Source: Halobacillus halophilus (lineage in GTDB: Bacteria > Bacillota > Bacilli > Bacillales > Halobacillaceae). Taken from it: a DNA stretch of 64,000 nucleotides. The position numbers and the translations under genes are program-made. The stretch spans positions 1 to 64,000 of the forward strand of contig NZ_JAIVAL010000002.1 in the NCBI RefSeq assembly GCF_020171985.1, written 5' to 3'. Under the pieces are notes generated by a model. The model saw only the letters and a list, made by a program, of their open reading frames with translations, was not told the origin of the DNA and made no database searches. Shown piece after piece: positions 8,271 through 17,108 of this stretch (the stretch's first letter is position 1; each line of letters begins with the position of its first letter).

Positions 8271-8485
8271 AAGCTCCCGTTAATGGAAGACTGAATTTCG
8301 AGATGATTTTAGTTCGTTACTTCATATAGAGAAGGGGTGGCTGCAGAAACAACTCGCTTTCCTGCGGCCCTACAAGACGTAGGGTCGATCGACCCTGCGT
8401 CGTGCAGGGCCGGAAAGCGAGCCGTTCCCTGGAGCCCTTTTCTCCACACAATATATAGAAACTGAGTATTACAGTAATCGGCCTG
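8271..8485. repeat. GC-rich palindromic repeat element, copy 1 (short)
   Basis: About 215 bp with no plausible gene. The left end (AAGCTCCCGTT) and right end (CGGCCTGTTAG) are imperfect inverted repeats of each other and match the ends of the copies at 22631 and 49931. The core at about 8356-8425 folds into a long, nearly perfect hairpin around CGATCG. The left 130 bp are almost identical to copy 3. It looks like a MITE-like non-autonomous element. The remaining gap up to 8545 shows nothing recognisable. Confidence 0.7.
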
Positions 8486-8545
8486 TTAGTTGAAGATTAC
8501 TAAAATTATTAAGAGAGCTTTATGTAATCAACATACCGCCATGCG

Positions 8546-8629
8546 TTACTTTTTCCCTGCTGAGATGGCAACTATCAATATGAAAAAGAAAACCAACCCT
8601 ACTCCTATAAGAATATTTTCGATGCTCAT
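8546..8629 (-). CDS. 27-residue single-helix membrane micropeptide
   Basis: A short frame, MSIENILIGVG followed by a hydrophobic helix and a basic end (SAGKK stop). Support: GAGAGGAAGG sits just before the ATG, the product has one clean transmembrane segment with a positive C-terminus, and a promoter-like TTGAAA, 16 bp, TAATAA lies upstream on the same strand. I do not recognise a family. It lies between a palindromic repeat and the ygaD terminator. It could be a small regulator of a membrane protein or a toxin-like peptide; no antisense RNA was identified. Confidence 0.5.
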   Translation of the reverse strand: MSIENILIGVGLVFFFILIVAISAGKK

Positions 8630-8720
8630 ACCTTCCTCTCCCCTCAAAATAACGTGTCCTTTATTAAGTAATAGTGTCATTATTTCAAAGTACCGTCACC
8701 AGTACAATCAAAAATCATAT

Positions 8721-8757
8721 AAAAAGGGCTGAATCCTGCAGGATTCAGCCCTTTTTT
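8721..8757. terminator. Bidirectional terminator after ygaD
   Basis: Thirteen-bp arms form a perfect palindrome (GGGCTGAATCC... centred on TGCA) with A run left and T run right; it ends ygaD on the minus strand. Confidence 0.88.
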
Positions 8758-8769
8758 CAATGGTATCTT

Positions 8770-10548
8770 TTAAGTTTGTAAATATTCCTTAGAACCTGGT
8801 TTATCATCCAGTTCCTGCATTTGATATAGATTGTAGTAGTTTCCGCGTTTATCCATTAATTCACGGTGAGACCCTACTTCTACAATTTCACCATTTTCAA
8901 TTAACACAATTCGATCCGCATGCGTGATGGTCGACAGGCGGTGAGCCACGATAAAGGTAGTACGATCTGAAGCGAGGCGTTCTAAAGCACCCTGTATAAG
9001 ACTTTCGCTTTCCAGATCGAGGGCTGATGTCGCTTCATCCAGTACGAGCAGCGGTGGATTTTTCAAGAAAATACGAGCGATAGCTACTCGTTGTTTCTGG
9101 CCGCCGGATAATTTGACACCGCGCTCTCCAACCAGTGTATCGTACCCACTGGAGAGATTCGAGATGAATTCATGAGCATTCGCTGCTTTAGCCGCTTCCA
9201 CCACTTCCTCATCCGTAGCGTCAGGATTACCCATACGGATGTTCATGGAGATGGATTCACTAAAGAGAATGTTATCCTGCAGCACCATCCCAACTTTATC
9301 CCGCAAGGATCGGGCCTCTACATCACGAATATCCATGCCATCGATCATGATTCTTCCTTCCGTAACATCATAAAAACGGGGGATCAGGCTGATCAGGGTG
9401 GACTTGCCTCCACCACTCATTCCGACAAAGGCAACCGTTTCTCCTTGTTTTACATCTAAGCTGACGTTATTCAGCACAAGCGGTTCACCTTCGTCGTATC
9501 TGAAGGAAACATTTTCAACTGAAACGTCACCATTTACTTTCTCCAGTCTCTTAGCCCCTGGCTTATCCACGATATCGTATTTTTCGTCCACGAGTTCAAA
9601 TACACGGTCCATAGAGGCAATCGATTGAGTAAGAACCGTCGCAGAGTTAACAAGGCGGCGGAGCGGACTGTAAACTCGTTCCATATAGCCAGTGAAAGCA
9701 ACCATGGTACCAATCGTTAGTGAACCCGTTATAACCTGATAGCCCGCAAAAGCAATAACAAGCAGCGGGGCCAGGTCCGTAATGGTGTTGGTAACCGAAT
9801 ACGTGTAAGCATTCCAGTTCGTGTGCGTAATGGCTTTATCAAGAAAGTTTTTATTCTGCACATCGAATTGATCCTGCTCATAATTCTCGAGCGCAAAGCT
9901 TCGTGTCACCGGAATCCCCTGAACGCGTTCGTGCAGGTGGCCCTGAACTTGAGCAAGTGCCTGAGAACGGTCACGGGTTAAGTGGCGGAGTCTGGCATAG
10001 AAATACTTGACCGCAAAACCGTATAACGGAAAAAGAGCAATCGAAACAAGAGTAAGCCAAACATTCATCGTGAGCATAATTATAATTGCAATAACAATTG
10101 TAAACATATCGAGCCAAATATTCATTAGGCCGGTAATGACGAATGTTTTGGTCTGTTCCACGTCATGAATCACACGCGATATAATTTCGCCTGTCTTTGT
10201 TTTTGAATAAAATCGCAGGCTGAGCCGTTGAATATGATCAAACAGCTTTTCCCTTACATCATAAAGGATGTTGCTTCCGATCCACTGAGCCATATATTGA
10301 CGAATATATTCAATAGGCGGGCGTATGATCATAAACACGAAAAAGGCCCCGCCCATCAGCCATAATAGCTGATCAATTTTTTCAGATTGAGCAAGCGAAT
10401 CCGCGTTGATAATATCATCAATTACATATTTCGTAATTAACGGCATTAATAATGGAATCGAGAACTTTACGACGCCTATAAGGACAGTGAGAATAATCTT
10501 TCCCTTATAGGGCTTTACAAACTTTAAATAGCGTTTAATACTGTCCAA
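8770..10548 (-). CDS. ygaD: YgaD, ABC exporter half-transporter (fused permease-ATPase)
   Basis: 592 residues: six-helix exporter membrane domain (about 1-320), then a nucleotide-binding domain with Walker [10 protein letters not shown], signature LSGGQKQR, Walker [13 protein letters not shown] and the H-loop VAHRLST. The length is that of a homodimeric type IV (MsbA/Sav1866-like) multidrug or lipid exporter. Corresponds to B. subtilis ygaD by position between ygaE and ygaC. Substrate unknown. A hairpin separates it from ntdP upstream, so expression may be partly independent. Confidence 0.88.
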   Translation of the reverse strand: MDSIKRYLKFVKPYKGKIILTVLIGVVKFSIPLLMPLITKYVIDDIINADSLAQSEKIDQLLWLMGGAFFVFMIIRPPIEYIRQYMAQWIGSNILYDVREKLFDHIQRLSLRFYSKTKTGEIISRVIHDVEQTKTFVITGLMNIWLDMFTIVIAIIIMLTMNVWLTLVSIALFPLYGFAVKYFYARLRHLTRDRSQALAQVQGHLHERVQGIPVTRSFALENYEQDQFDVQNKNFLDKAITHTNWNAYTYSVTNTITDLAPLLVIAFAGYQVITGSLTIGTMVAFTGYMERVYSPLRRLVNSATVLTQSIASMDRVFELVDEKYDIVDKPGAKRLEKVNGDVSVENVSFRYDEGEPLVLNNVSLDVKQGETVAFVGMSGGGKSTLISLIPRFYDVTEGRIMIDGMDIRDVEARSLRDKVGMVLQDNILFSESISMNIRMGNPDATDEEVVEAAKAANAHEFISNLSSGYDTLVGERGVKLSGGQKQRVAIARIFLKNPPLLVLDEATSALDLESESLIQGALERLASDRTTFIVAHRLSTITHADRIVLIENGEIVEVGSHRELMDKRGNYYNLYQMQELDDKPGSKEYLQT

Positions 10549-10574
10549 ACGAACACCTTCTTTCCTTTCCTTAC

Positions 10575-10617
10575 CTTAAAAACAACAAGGATGCGCACTT
10601 ATCTGGAAGTGCGCATC
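10575..10617 (-). terminator. Terminator or attenuator between ntdP and ygaD
   Basis: Eleven-bp perfect stem (10590-10600 with 10607-10617), then a T-rich tail on the minus strand. It lies only 27 bp upstream of ygaD. Confidence 0.65.
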
Positions 10618-10622
10618 TGACG

Positions 10623-11150
10623 TTACCTATACGTTAAATAGCGTTCATACCATTGATCAATAAATTCCGGTGAAAACGGCCCTTTCCTCTGGCGGATCCA
10701 GCGAATAAGTATATCTACGTTGTTATACAATATACGGTCCAGCACATGAGGATAATTCATTCTGCGTTTATGGATTTCATATTCATCCTCATCGAGAAGT
10801 TTATAGGTCATATCCGGAAACACTTTAATGTCTAAATCGTAATCAATGTATTTAATCATTTCATCCTCATATATAAAGGGAGAACTGATATTGCAATAAT
10901 AGTATACTCCATCATTTCTCAGCATACCGATAATGTTAAACCAGTATTTAGAGTGAAAGTAGCAGATCGCGGGTTCACGTGTCGTCCATCTCCGTCCGTC
11001 ACTTTCGGTGACAGTGGTCCGATCGTTTGCACCGATAATAACATGGCGGGTTCCCTTTAGAACCGTAGTACTTTCCCAAACGCGATGGAGATATCCATTA
11101 TGCTTGTAACTTTGAATTTCAATCCGCTTTCCTGCTTCTGGGCCGGGCAT
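10623..11150 (-). CDS. ntdP: Nucleoside tri-/diphosphatase NtdP (YgaC, DUF402)
   Basis: 175-residue DUF402 protein, recognised from the segments [33 protein letters not shown] and [11 protein letters not shown], all matching B. subtilis YgaC, whose family hydrolyses nucleoside tri- and diphosphates. The ATG at 11150 is preferred because AAGGGGGA precedes it and the protein then begins like the B. subtilis one. Flanked by sspE and ygaD as in B. subtilis. The acidic pair in DYDLD fits metal-dependent phosphohydrolase chemistry. Confidence 0.88.
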   Translation of the reverse strand: MPGPEAGKRIEIQSYKHNGYLHRVWESTTVLKGTRHVIIGANDRTTVTESDGRRWTTREPAICYFHSKYWFNIIGMLRNDGVYYYCNISSPFIYEDEMIKYIDYDLDIKVFPDMTYKLLDEDEYEIHKRRMNYPHVLDRILYNNVDILIRWIRQRKGPFSPEFIDQWYERYLTYR

Positions 11151-11249
11151 GTTGATCCCCCTTCCCTTTTGTAGTCCGATCATGCCTTCTGTCTATTATA
11201 ACTACAATTGGAAAGGAATGAAAATAATTAAGCTCTTAAAAATTTACGT

Positions 11250-11277
11250 AAAAAAGAAGCCGCCAATTGGCGGCTTC
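11250..11277 (-). terminator. Terminator of sspE
   Basis: Perfect palindrome GAAGCCGCCAA/TTGGCGGCTTC with a T-rich tail on the minus strand. Confidence 0.82.
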
Positions 11278-11341
11278 TCTTGTTCGGGGGATTGATACAG
11301 GCTAATAAAACAGCCTGGACAAGCCTTAACCATCAATCAGG

Positions 11342-11524
11342 TTATTTTTTCTTAGCCTGAGATTGTTGGTTTTGCTCACGCACTTGTTGAGCATCTGTTT
11401 GAGATGCAAATTCAGCACCATATTGTTGGTTCTGATTTTGTTGAGCAGCTTGTTGGTTCTGTTGTTTAACGTGATTTTTGTCTGTACCAGCAGCTGTTTT
11501 GTTTTGTTTTGGTTGCTTAGCCAT
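11342..11524 (-). CDS. sspE: Gamma-type small acid-soluble spore protein SspE
   Basis: 60-residue Gln/Asn-rich protein starting MAKQPKQNK with the conserved YGAEFASQT segment, the cleavage region for the GPR spore protease in gamma-SASP. It is an amino-acid reservoir degraded at germination and does not bind DNA. It carries one such segment, whereas B. subtilis SspE is longer with duplicated segments. Start at 11524 has GGAGGTGATAAAC upstream; the longer reading does not. Preceded by a sigma-G-type promoter. Confidence 0.9.
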   Translation of the reverse strand: MAKQPKQNKTAAGTDKNHVKQQNQQAAQQNQNQQYGAEFASQTDAQQVREQNQQSQAKKK

Positions 11525-11545
11525 GTTTATCACCTCCGCAAAGAT

Positions 11546-11575
11546 TATTGTGTACACTTCTCTCTGTTTTCATTC
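11546..11575 (-). promoter_or_regulatory. Sigma-G-type forespore promoter of sspE
   Basis: Minus strand GAATG, 18 bp, CACAATA. This fits the sigma-G pattern GHATR-N18-CATWHTA with one mismatch and lies about 22 bp upstream of the sspE start. Confidence 0.6.
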
Positions 11576-11603
11576 TAAAAATAAATTATTTTTTTCTTTC
11601 CCA

Positions 11604-11637
11604 TGAAAAAAGACGCTTCTTCAAGGAGAAACGCCTT
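11604..11637 (-). terminator. Terminator of the LysM/NlpC gene
   Basis: Stem GGCGTTTC with GAAGCGTC (G-U pairs allowed) and a six-T tail on the minus strand. Confidence 0.55.
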
Positions 11638-11650
11638 TAGTGCCAAGGTG

Positions 11651-12490
11651 TTAGTTCATGACTCTTTTTGTTTCAATATATCGGGAAGACCAATAATTAC
11701 TGGTAAGAGTGGCAATGGATATGCCATATGTAGATCCACTATGAATAAATTGGTTATTTCCAATATATATTCCAGCGTGAGAAGCTCCTGGTTTGTACGT
11801 TTCAAAAAAAACAAGGTCTCCTGGCTGACGATAAGAATGGCTCACGGATTCTAAGCTGGAGTGAGCATAAATAGAAGCTACTGTTCTCGGAATACCAATC
11901 CCTTCTTTAGCAAAAACGTACTGCAGAAAACCGCTGCAATCAAATCCTGAAGGTGACTCTCCTCCCCACTTATAAGGAGTCCCTAAATATTTCTTAGCCT
12001 CCTTGATCAAACTTGTACTTGAAAAAGAGGATACCGGTTGTGGGGTGGTCAAATTGGATGAAGAAACCGAATCTTCAGGTGAGGAGTTTACCTTTATTTT
12101 TTGATTGGGGTAAATCGTAGCGCTCGAAAGATGATTTAAATTCATTAATGCTGATACAGACATCCCGTGCCTATTCGCAATCGCCCATAATGAATCGCCG
12201 CTTTTTACCGTATATGTACGAACGTTTGTAGATGATGGAGAACCTGAGTCTTCTATGGTTGAGTTATTCGTCTTATCCACAACTAATTGCTGCCCCACAT
12301 AAATGACATTGGATGAAAGACCATTCCATGATTTAAGCTCTGTAACGGACGCCTCATACTTTTGGCTTATTCTCCACAATGTATCTCCTGCTTCTACTTG
12401 GTGAGTTTCATCTGCAAATACAGCTGTCCCCCAAAGTACGGCCCCTGCTAAACTGCCGCATACCGCTGCTGTCCACCTTTTCTTATCCAT
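11651..12490 (-). CDS. Secreted cell-wall endopeptidase, two LysM plus NlpC/P60
   Basis: 279 residues: signal peptide (1-26, AVFADE cleavage region), LysM repeats at about 29-72 and 92-136 (GDTLWRIS, GDSLWAIA), a Ser/Thr linker, then an NlpC/P60 domain from about 160. The catalytic cysteine is in FDCSGF and the histidine in HAGIYIG. Enzymes with this layout (LytE, LytF, CwlS) cut the D-glutamyl-diaminopimelate bond of wall peptides and act in cell separation or elongation. It cannot be matched to one of these by sequence alone. It sits between sspE and yfhS, an insertion relative to B. subtilis. Confidence 0.88.
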   Translation of the reverse strand: MDKKRWTAAVCGSLAGAVLWGTAVFADETHQVEAGDTLWRISQKYEASVTELKSWNGLSSNVIYVGQQLVVDKTNNSTIEDSGSPSSTNVRTYTVKSGDSLWAIANRHGMSVSALMNLNHLSSATIYPNQKIKVNSSPEDSVSSSNLTTPQPVSSFSSTSLIKEAKKYLGTPYKWGGESPSGFDCSGFLQYVFAKEGIGIPRTVASIYAHSSLESVSHSYRQPGDLVFFETYKPGASHAGIYIGNNQFIHSGSTYGISIATLTSNYWSSRYIETKRVMN

Positions 12491-12761
12491 TCCTCATCCC
12501 TCTGTTCATATGTAATTTTCTATCTGCTTTCTGAAACTAATTATTCACAAATTAGACAAAAAAGTAAATAGTCCTAAAATGAAACATAACACGACAATTT
12601 TCCGTAAACCTTTGGGACTACTATGATGACAGACTTATATTACATTTTCATTACAAGTTCGTGAAGAAACGCTCTTTAATAGTTCTAAAGAACCAGATTC
12701 CTTTTATTAACGGGTATGGTTCAACCAAATCAACATACAGTAAATTGAGGAGGGATTTCAA

Positions 12762-12986
12762 TTGTATGAAGGAAGAGATTTTACGCGTTTATCCATGGAA
12801 CCAAAGCAGGATTGGCAGGATGGTGAGCTTGGATATTTCCATTATGCCTTATCTCAAACCGCTCCGTACCTAAATTCTGAGGGCGTAACCATATTGAGGG
12901 AAATCAATGAAGAAATAAAGCGCCGCGGAGGTCTTAAACAGCGGGAAGCTGTTTGGACAAGCGACGCTTCTACATTTATGGGTTAA
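12762..12986 (+). CDS. yfhS: YfhS family protein
   Basis: 74-residue soluble protein beginning with TTG (LYEGRDFTRLSM). The start is supported by GAGGAGGG seven bases upstream; an ATG four bases later is in another frame. Short, charged, no membrane segment. Its position beside mutY and its length match B. subtilis yfhS, a gene of unknown role. The last codons overlap the end of the convergent mutY by 11 bp, with no terminator visible between them. Confidence 0.7.
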   Translation: MYEGRDFTRLSMEPKQDWQDGELGYFHYALSQTAPYLNSEGVTILREINEEIKRRGGLKQREAVWTSDASTFMG

Positions 12987-14064
12987 TAGATTTGTGAGCT
13001 TTTTGGTGAGAAACTGGGAATGGATAGTCGTTCCTTTCATCCAGGGTAACAAAGCGGGCTCGCTCGTGGTCAAGTTCACCACCAGTGATTTCCGCTGTTA
13101 CGACTTCCATTTCCCAAATTAAATGAGAAAATACATGCTTGATCGTTTGTTTCACTTCTTTTAACTCGATTGTTAAACCGTATTCTCCGTAAAACCAATG
13201 TGGAGCTGCTTCACGGTCTACATCCCCAAGCGGTACCATGGGATACTGCCACAATGAAGCGAGGAGACCACTTGAAGGTCTTTGCTCAATGAGGACCTCC
13301 CCTTTCTCATTTTGAATCAATAGCAGCATATAAGGGGCTTTCTTTTGTTTTTTCTTTGAGGATTTAACCGGCAGCTCCTCTTCAATCCCCTGTTCAAAAG
13401 CTCGGCACTGCTCCTGAATTGGACAAAGCAGGCAAGACGGATTTTTCGGTGTACATACTAATGCCCCAAGCTCCATTAGACCCTGATTAAATGAAGAAGG
13501 GTCCTCATGGGAAATCAGTTCTGTTATGAGTTCTTCAAATAGTTTTTTTGTGCTTGGCTTCGCAATATCTTCTTCCACATGTAAAATCCGGGATAGTACC
13601 CGCATGACATTTCCATCTACAGCTGGAATAGGTTTGTCATAGGCAATACTTAATATCGCTCCTTTGGTATAAGGACCGACACCTTTTAACTTTGCGATTT
13701 CCTCCGGTTCTGAAGGAACCACTCCTTGATACTCCTCCACAACTTCTTTTACTGCGTTTTGCAGATTTCTAGCACGGGAATAGTAACCTAAGCCCTCCCA
13801 CGCCTTGAGCACTTCCTGTTCGTCTGCCTCTGCCAGGGCTTCTAGCGTTGGGAATTTCGTTAAAAAGTTATTAAAATACGGAATGACCGTATCAACACGG
13901 GTTTGTTGGAGCATAATTTCTGATACCCACACACGGTAAGGATCCTGGTTTTCTCTCCAGGGTAATACCCGCTGTTCATTCTTAAACCATTGAATAAGAC
14001 TCTGTCTAAATAATTCTCGATCGAAATTTTGAATAATTTGCTGGACTCTCTCTAAATTTTTCAT
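12976..14064 (-). CDS. mutY: A/G-specific adenine DNA glycosylase MutY
   Basis: 362 residues. Removes adenine paired with 8-oxoguanine. Visible: catalytic Glu49 in SEIMLQQT, helix-hairpin-helix LKGVGPYTKGA (127-137), catalytic Asp150 in PAVDGNVMR, and the [4Fe-4S] ligands Cys204, 211, 214 and 220 (C-x6-C-x2-C-x5-C). The C-terminal Nudix-like domain that recognises 8-oxoG runs from about 245. Convergent with yfhS and divergent from yfhP, exactly as B. subtilis yfhQ. Confidence 0.95.
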   Translation of the reverse strand: MKNLERVQQIIQNFDRELFRQSLIQWFKNEQRVLPWRENQDPYRVWVSEIMLQQTRVDTVIPYFNNFLTKFPTLEALAEADEQEVLKAWEGLGYYSRARNLQNAVKEVVEEYQGVVPSEPEEIAKLKGVGPYTKGAILSIAYDKPIPAVDGNVMRVLSRILHVEEDIAKPSTKKLFEELITELISHEDPSSFNQGLMELGALVCTPKNPSCLLCPIQEQCRAFEQGIEEELPVKSSKKKQKKAPYMLLLIQNEKGEVLIEQRPSSGLLASLWQYPMVPLGDVDREAAPHWFYGEYGLTIELKEVKQTIKHVFSHLIWEMEVVTAEITGGELDHERARFVTLDERNDYPFPVSHQKAHKSINP

Positions 14065-14124
14065 GGATCAACTTCCTTCGTGATAAACTACTAGTAGAAT
14101 GGCTGGCCCAAAGGAGGAATCAGC

Positions 14125-15129
14125 ATGGACACCGGCACACACGTGGTCATGGGTGTGGCACTCGGAGGGATCGCTACACTTGATCCAGTCGTCCAATCCG
14201 ACCCTGCCTTATTCAACGCCGTATTGATCGGGACCTTGGTCGGTTCTCAAGCCCCCGATTGTGATACTGTATTGAAGTTAAAAGATAATGCGACCTATAT
14301 CAGACACCATAGAGGAATTACCCACTCCGTTCCCGCGGTCCTTTTGTGGGGACTCAGTATTCCGAGCCTCATCTATTTATTTACCCCTGAAGTGAGTTTT
14401 CTGCATCTATGGCTATGGACTTTCCTAGCTGTTATCTTGCACGTATTCGTGGATATTTTCAATGCATATGGAACTCAGGCTTATCGGCCCTTTACCAAAA
14501 GGTGGGTGGCTTATGGATTTATCAATACATTTGACCCGTATATTTTCATTCTGCACCTTGCCGGCATCGTAGCCTGGAATCTGGGTGCCGATCCAGGGTT
14601 GATGTGGCTCCTGATCTATTTTGTCATCGCCGTTTACTATGTCAAACGATATTTTGATAAAAGGGAAATGGTTCGATTAATTAATGAAAATTTCGATCAG
14701 GTTGAACAAATTGCTACATCTCCGACCATCCAGCAGAACATTTGGAGAATTGCCATCACGACACCTACAAATTATTATGTAGGACGTGCAGAGAACGGCC
14801 ATATCACCATACTGGATAAATTCGTTAATAAACCGATTGATTATGAGGATCCTGTGGTGCAAAAGGCTTTAACAGATCATAATATCAAAGCGTTTTTATC
14901 CTTTTCTCCTGTGTACCGCTATGAAATCACCTATTTTGATGAGTACACAGAGGTACGCTTCATTGACTTACGTTACCGTTCCAAAGGCCGCTACCCATTC
15001 GTCGCCCTTGCCCAGATTGATGATGAACATGGAGACGACTTAAAGATATTAAACTCCTACACCGGCTGGGTGTTTACGGAAGAAAAGCTTCAGGATAAGG
15101 TTAGTCCGATTCCTGAATCTAAAGGATAA
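14125..15129 (+). CDS. yfhP: YfhP, membrane-bound metal-dependent hydrolase family
   Basis: 334 residues of the YdjM/DUF457 family. The N-terminus (MDTGTHVVMGVALGG) and the motif HHRGITHS supply the histidines proposed to bind metal; DCDTV supplies acidic ligands. Three to four transmembrane helices between about 65 and 180, then a soluble tail. Proteins of this family are annotated as membrane-bound hydrolases by analogy to LexA-regulated YdjM; activity is unproven. Starts 60 bp from divergent mutY with AAGGAGG upstream and corresponds to B. subtilis yfhP. Confidence 0.82.
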   Translation: MDTGTHVVMGVALGGIATLDPVVQSDPALFNAVLIGTLVGSQAPDCDTVLKLKDNATYIRHHRGITHSVPAVLLWGLSIPSLIYLFTPEVSFLHLWLWTFLAVILHVFVDIFNAYGTQAYRPFTKRWVAYGFINTFDPYIFILHLAGIVAWNLGADPGLMWLLIYFVIAVYYVKRYFDKREMVRLINENFDQVEQIATSPTIQQNIWRIAITTPTNYYVGRAENGHITILDKFVNKPIDYEDPVVQKALTDHNIKAFLSFSPVYRYEITYFDEYTEVRFIDLRYRSKGRYPFVALAQIDDEHGDDLKILNSYTGWVFTEEKLQDKVSPIPESKG

Positions 15130-15140
15130 AAACCAACGTA

Positions 15141-15178
15141 AGAGCCGTGCTTATCAAACAGCACGGCTCTTTTCTTTA
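15141..15178. terminator. Terminator between yfhP and yfhJ
   Basis: Ten-bp stem AGAGCCGTGC/GCACGGCTCT and T-rich tail; serves yfhP and, less strongly, convergent yfhJ. Confidence 0.82.
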
Positions 15179-15445
15179 TCAATGCATGCGTTTTTTCTTC
15201 TCAAACAGTGCCTGGTATTTCGGATTTGTAGCGACATATTCATGTAGCTTGGGGCCATAATTTTCAATCCAGCGGGTGACAATCTGTTCAGTCACTTGCT
15301 TGCCTTGATAATCGTACCCGGCCTTCGCTCTTGTGGAATCAAAGTCTTCCCATAATAACTCCACCCAGGTTCTTGCTTCTTCTATTGTCATATGACCGTT
15401 TTTATAATAGAGCTGGTCAGCTAATCGCTCAAATATTTCATTCAT
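15179..15445 (-). CDS. yfhJ: YfhJ (WVELL family)
   Basis: 88 residues, soluble and charged, containing the family-naming tract TWVELLWEDFDSTRAKAGY. Function unknown. The ATG at 15445 has GAGGTG nine bases upstream; a GTG four codons earlier overlaps that site and is rejected. Divergent from sspK, as in the B. subtilis sspK-yfhJ neighbourhood. Confidence 0.85.
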   Translation of the reverse strand: MNEIFERLADQLYYKNGHMTIEEARTWVELLWEDFDSTRAKAGYDYQGKQVTEQIVTRWIENYGPKLHEYVATNPKYQALFEKKKRMH

Positions 15446-15559
15446 TGTGTGATTCACCTCAACTTTACCAAGGATTGCAACCTCATTGTATCACATACTT
15501 ACTGAACACCTGCACATACTATAATTGTCCCCCACAAAGGGACAACAGGAGGGTATCCA

Positions 15560-15733
15560 ATGCGTAATAAGTCTAAAAACTTTCCGAATGTAAAAATGAC
15601 ACACTCGCCGGATGATCAAAGCGATATGCTCGCTTTACGTCCAAATGGAACCATTAATAACCAGCCGCAAGAGCGGGCGGCTAAGTCCAGAGAACGTGAC
15701 GTTAACCAGATCGGGAGGAATCGCCGTGGGTAA
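15560..15733 (+). CDS. sspK: Small acid-soluble spore protein K
   Basis: 57-residue basic, hydrophilic peptide (MRNKSKNFPN...) whose C-terminal half has the SspK-like RPNGTINNQPQERAA segment. Minor SASPs such as SspK are made in the forespore and have no known structural role. AGGAGGG lies before the ATG. The position between yfhJ and yfhH fits B. subtilis. Its end overlaps the next gene by 8 bp. A sigma-G-like -10 (CATACTA) lies upstream, but I could not place a matching -35. Confidence 0.82.
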   Translation: MRNKSKNFPNVKMTHSPDDQSDMLALRPNGTINNQPQERAAKSRERDVNQIGRNRRG

Positions 15734-15869
15734 GAAAAACTTTAAACCAAGTGCTTCGCCTTTCTACGCTCATAGAGGCGTTAAACACTTAAGTAATAAA
15801 GTCAATGGCGAAACAGAACAAACGCAGTCTGATATCATTACCGAAGTGCAAGCTAAAAAACGCATGTAA
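15726..15869 (+). CDS. YpzG-like small protein
   Basis: 47 residues with a GTG start, overlapping the end of sspK and carrying its own GGGAGG. The sequence SPFYAHRGVKHLSNKVNGETEQTQ resembles the YpzG family of small Bacillaceae proteins (shared NxxVNGETxxTQ core). No function is known; being co-transcribed with a SASP gene suggests a forespore product. Overlap and matched ribosome binding sites argue it is real. Confidence 0.7.
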   Translation: MGKKNFKPSASPFYAHRGVKHLSNKVNGETEQTQSDIITEVQAKKRM

Positions 15870-15872
15870 AAA

Positions 15873-15904
15873 AACAGCGCGCGATCCTTCGCGCGCTGTT
15901 TTTT
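15873..15904. terminator. Bidirectional terminator between ypzG-like gene and yfhH
   Basis: Twelve-bp GC-rich perfect arms (15873-15884, 15889-15900), A run on the left and T run on the right. Confidence 0.9.
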
Positions 15905-16244
15905 AATTCTCTATTTTTTGCCCCAGCATGGATATTGGAAGAGCCTCTTCTGATTCTTCCGTTACTTTAATGCCGTCCTGGTTACGGCGGTATCCCCATG
16001 CAAATACTCCGTTCATATATTGAATATAAAAAGTATTCTCAGGATCACCTTCGATTTCATAAAGTTCTCCCGGTCCAAAGTCTCCCGGATTAATCATATA
16101 TGATTTAGCCATGATGATTTTACGCTCATGAACCGCAAACTCATTAACCATTCCGAATTGTTCAGCTTTCTGGGCTTTCTCCGTTAAGTCAGCAATTTCC
16201 TGCCTTAATTCTTCCTGAGTCATATCACTATATCGACGTTCCAT
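15903..16244 (-). CDS. yfhH: YfhH (DUF1811)
   Basis: 113-residue soluble protein with an N-terminal helical hairpin (about 5-45) and a beta-rich SH3-like C-terminal part (YEIEGDPENTFYIQYMNGVFAWGYR). Matches the B. subtilis YfhH family of unknown function by sequence and by place next to sspK. The ATG at 16244 has GAGGAGG upstream; the longer frame adds 31 residues without support. Confidence 0.82.
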   Translation of the reverse strand: MERRYSDMTQEELRQEIADLTEKAQKAEQFGMVNEFAVHERKIIMAKSYMINPGDFGPGELYEIEGDPENTFYIQYMNGVFAWGYRRNQDGIKVTEESEEALPISMLGQKIEN

Positions 16245-16360
16245 TCTATTCCTCCTCAAAACCTTACATACTAAAAGGATGTTACGCCTTTCTTTACATT
16301 TTATCAGGCTTTCTTCACAATGAATAATGATATACAAAAGATAATCAAGGAGAGAGATTC

Positions 16361-17020
16361 ATGAGTACCGTATTCATTACCGGCGCCGGATCAGGGCTAG
16401 GCAGGGCATTGGCCCACCAGTACGGAGCTGCCGGATACAGAGTTATCGTTACCGGGCGCACAGAGAAGAAGTTATTAGTCGTACAGAGCGAAATTGAAGA
16501 AAAAGGAGGACAGGCAGAGGCTATCGTCTGTGATGTGGCGGAACCAGCCTCTATTTCAGAGGCCTTACGTCAGGTCGAAGATTTAGATGTACTGATCAAT
16601 AATGCCGGACTTGGAATATTCGGCGAACTTCCTACGTACACGAAACAGCAAATGGATGACATGTGGACGACAAATGTCCGTGGAACCATGTTAATGACTC
16701 AGGCTGCCTATCCTAAACTGAAAGAAACAAACGGACGAGTCTTGAACATCATTTCTACTGCCGGGCTGCGCGGGAAGAAAAATGAAAGTGTCTATTGTGC
16801 CAGTAAATTTGCCGTAAAAGGATTTACAGAAAGCCTTCAAAAAGAATGGGAAGAAGAGTCTTTGACCGCCACTTCCGTCTTTATGGGCGGCATGAATACA
16901 CCTTTCTGGGAAGAGTCCACTCACGTCTCCAATCCTGATCAGCTAAAGGGACCTGAAGGTGTAGCTGAACAAATTTATAACGAAGATGATGGACGGAAAG
17001 AAATTGTGATCGACAAGTAA
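16361..17020 (+). CDS. Short-chain dehydrogenase/reductase
   Basis: 219-residue SDR: cofactor motif TGAGSGLGRA near the N-terminus, NNAG at about residue 85, and catalytic Tyr/Lys in YCASK with an upstream Ser in ISTAG. An Arg in GRTEKK after beta-2 suggests NADP(H). The C-terminus is short, with a closing IVIDK, as in small classical SDRs of unknown substrate. Single-gene unit with its own terminator, AGGAGAG before the ATG. Confidence 0.88.
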   Translation: MSTVFITGAGSGLGRALAHQYGAAGYRVIVTGRTEKKLLVVQSEIEEKGGQAEAIVCDVAEPASISEALRQVEDLDVLINNAGLGIFGELPTYTKQQMDDMWTTNVRGTMLMTQAAYPKLKETNGRVLNIISTAGLRGKKNESVYCASKFAVKGFTESLQKEWEEESLTATSVFMGGMNTPFWEESTHVSNPDQLKGPEGVAEQIYNEDDGRKEIVIDK

Positions 17021-17032
17021 AATTCGTAACTA

Positions 17033-17056
17033 CCTCGCATTTTGCGGGGTTTTTTA
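17033..17056 (+). terminator. Terminator of the SDR gene
   Basis: CCTCGCA/TGCGGGG stem (one G-U) and seven T. Confidence 0.72.
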
Positions 17057-17108
17057 TTTGCTTGTATATTGCAGTGTTAAGTCACGGTTATAATGGGGAG
17101 TAAAAAAC

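Noticed and set aside
12661-12873. 70-residue frame preceding yfhS
   Set aside because: It overlaps yfhS in another frame, has no ribosome binding site and its composition is not protein-like.
15480-15559. Sigma-G promoter of sspK
   Set aside because: A CATACTA -10-like box is present but no GHATR -35 at the needed 18-bp spacing could be found.
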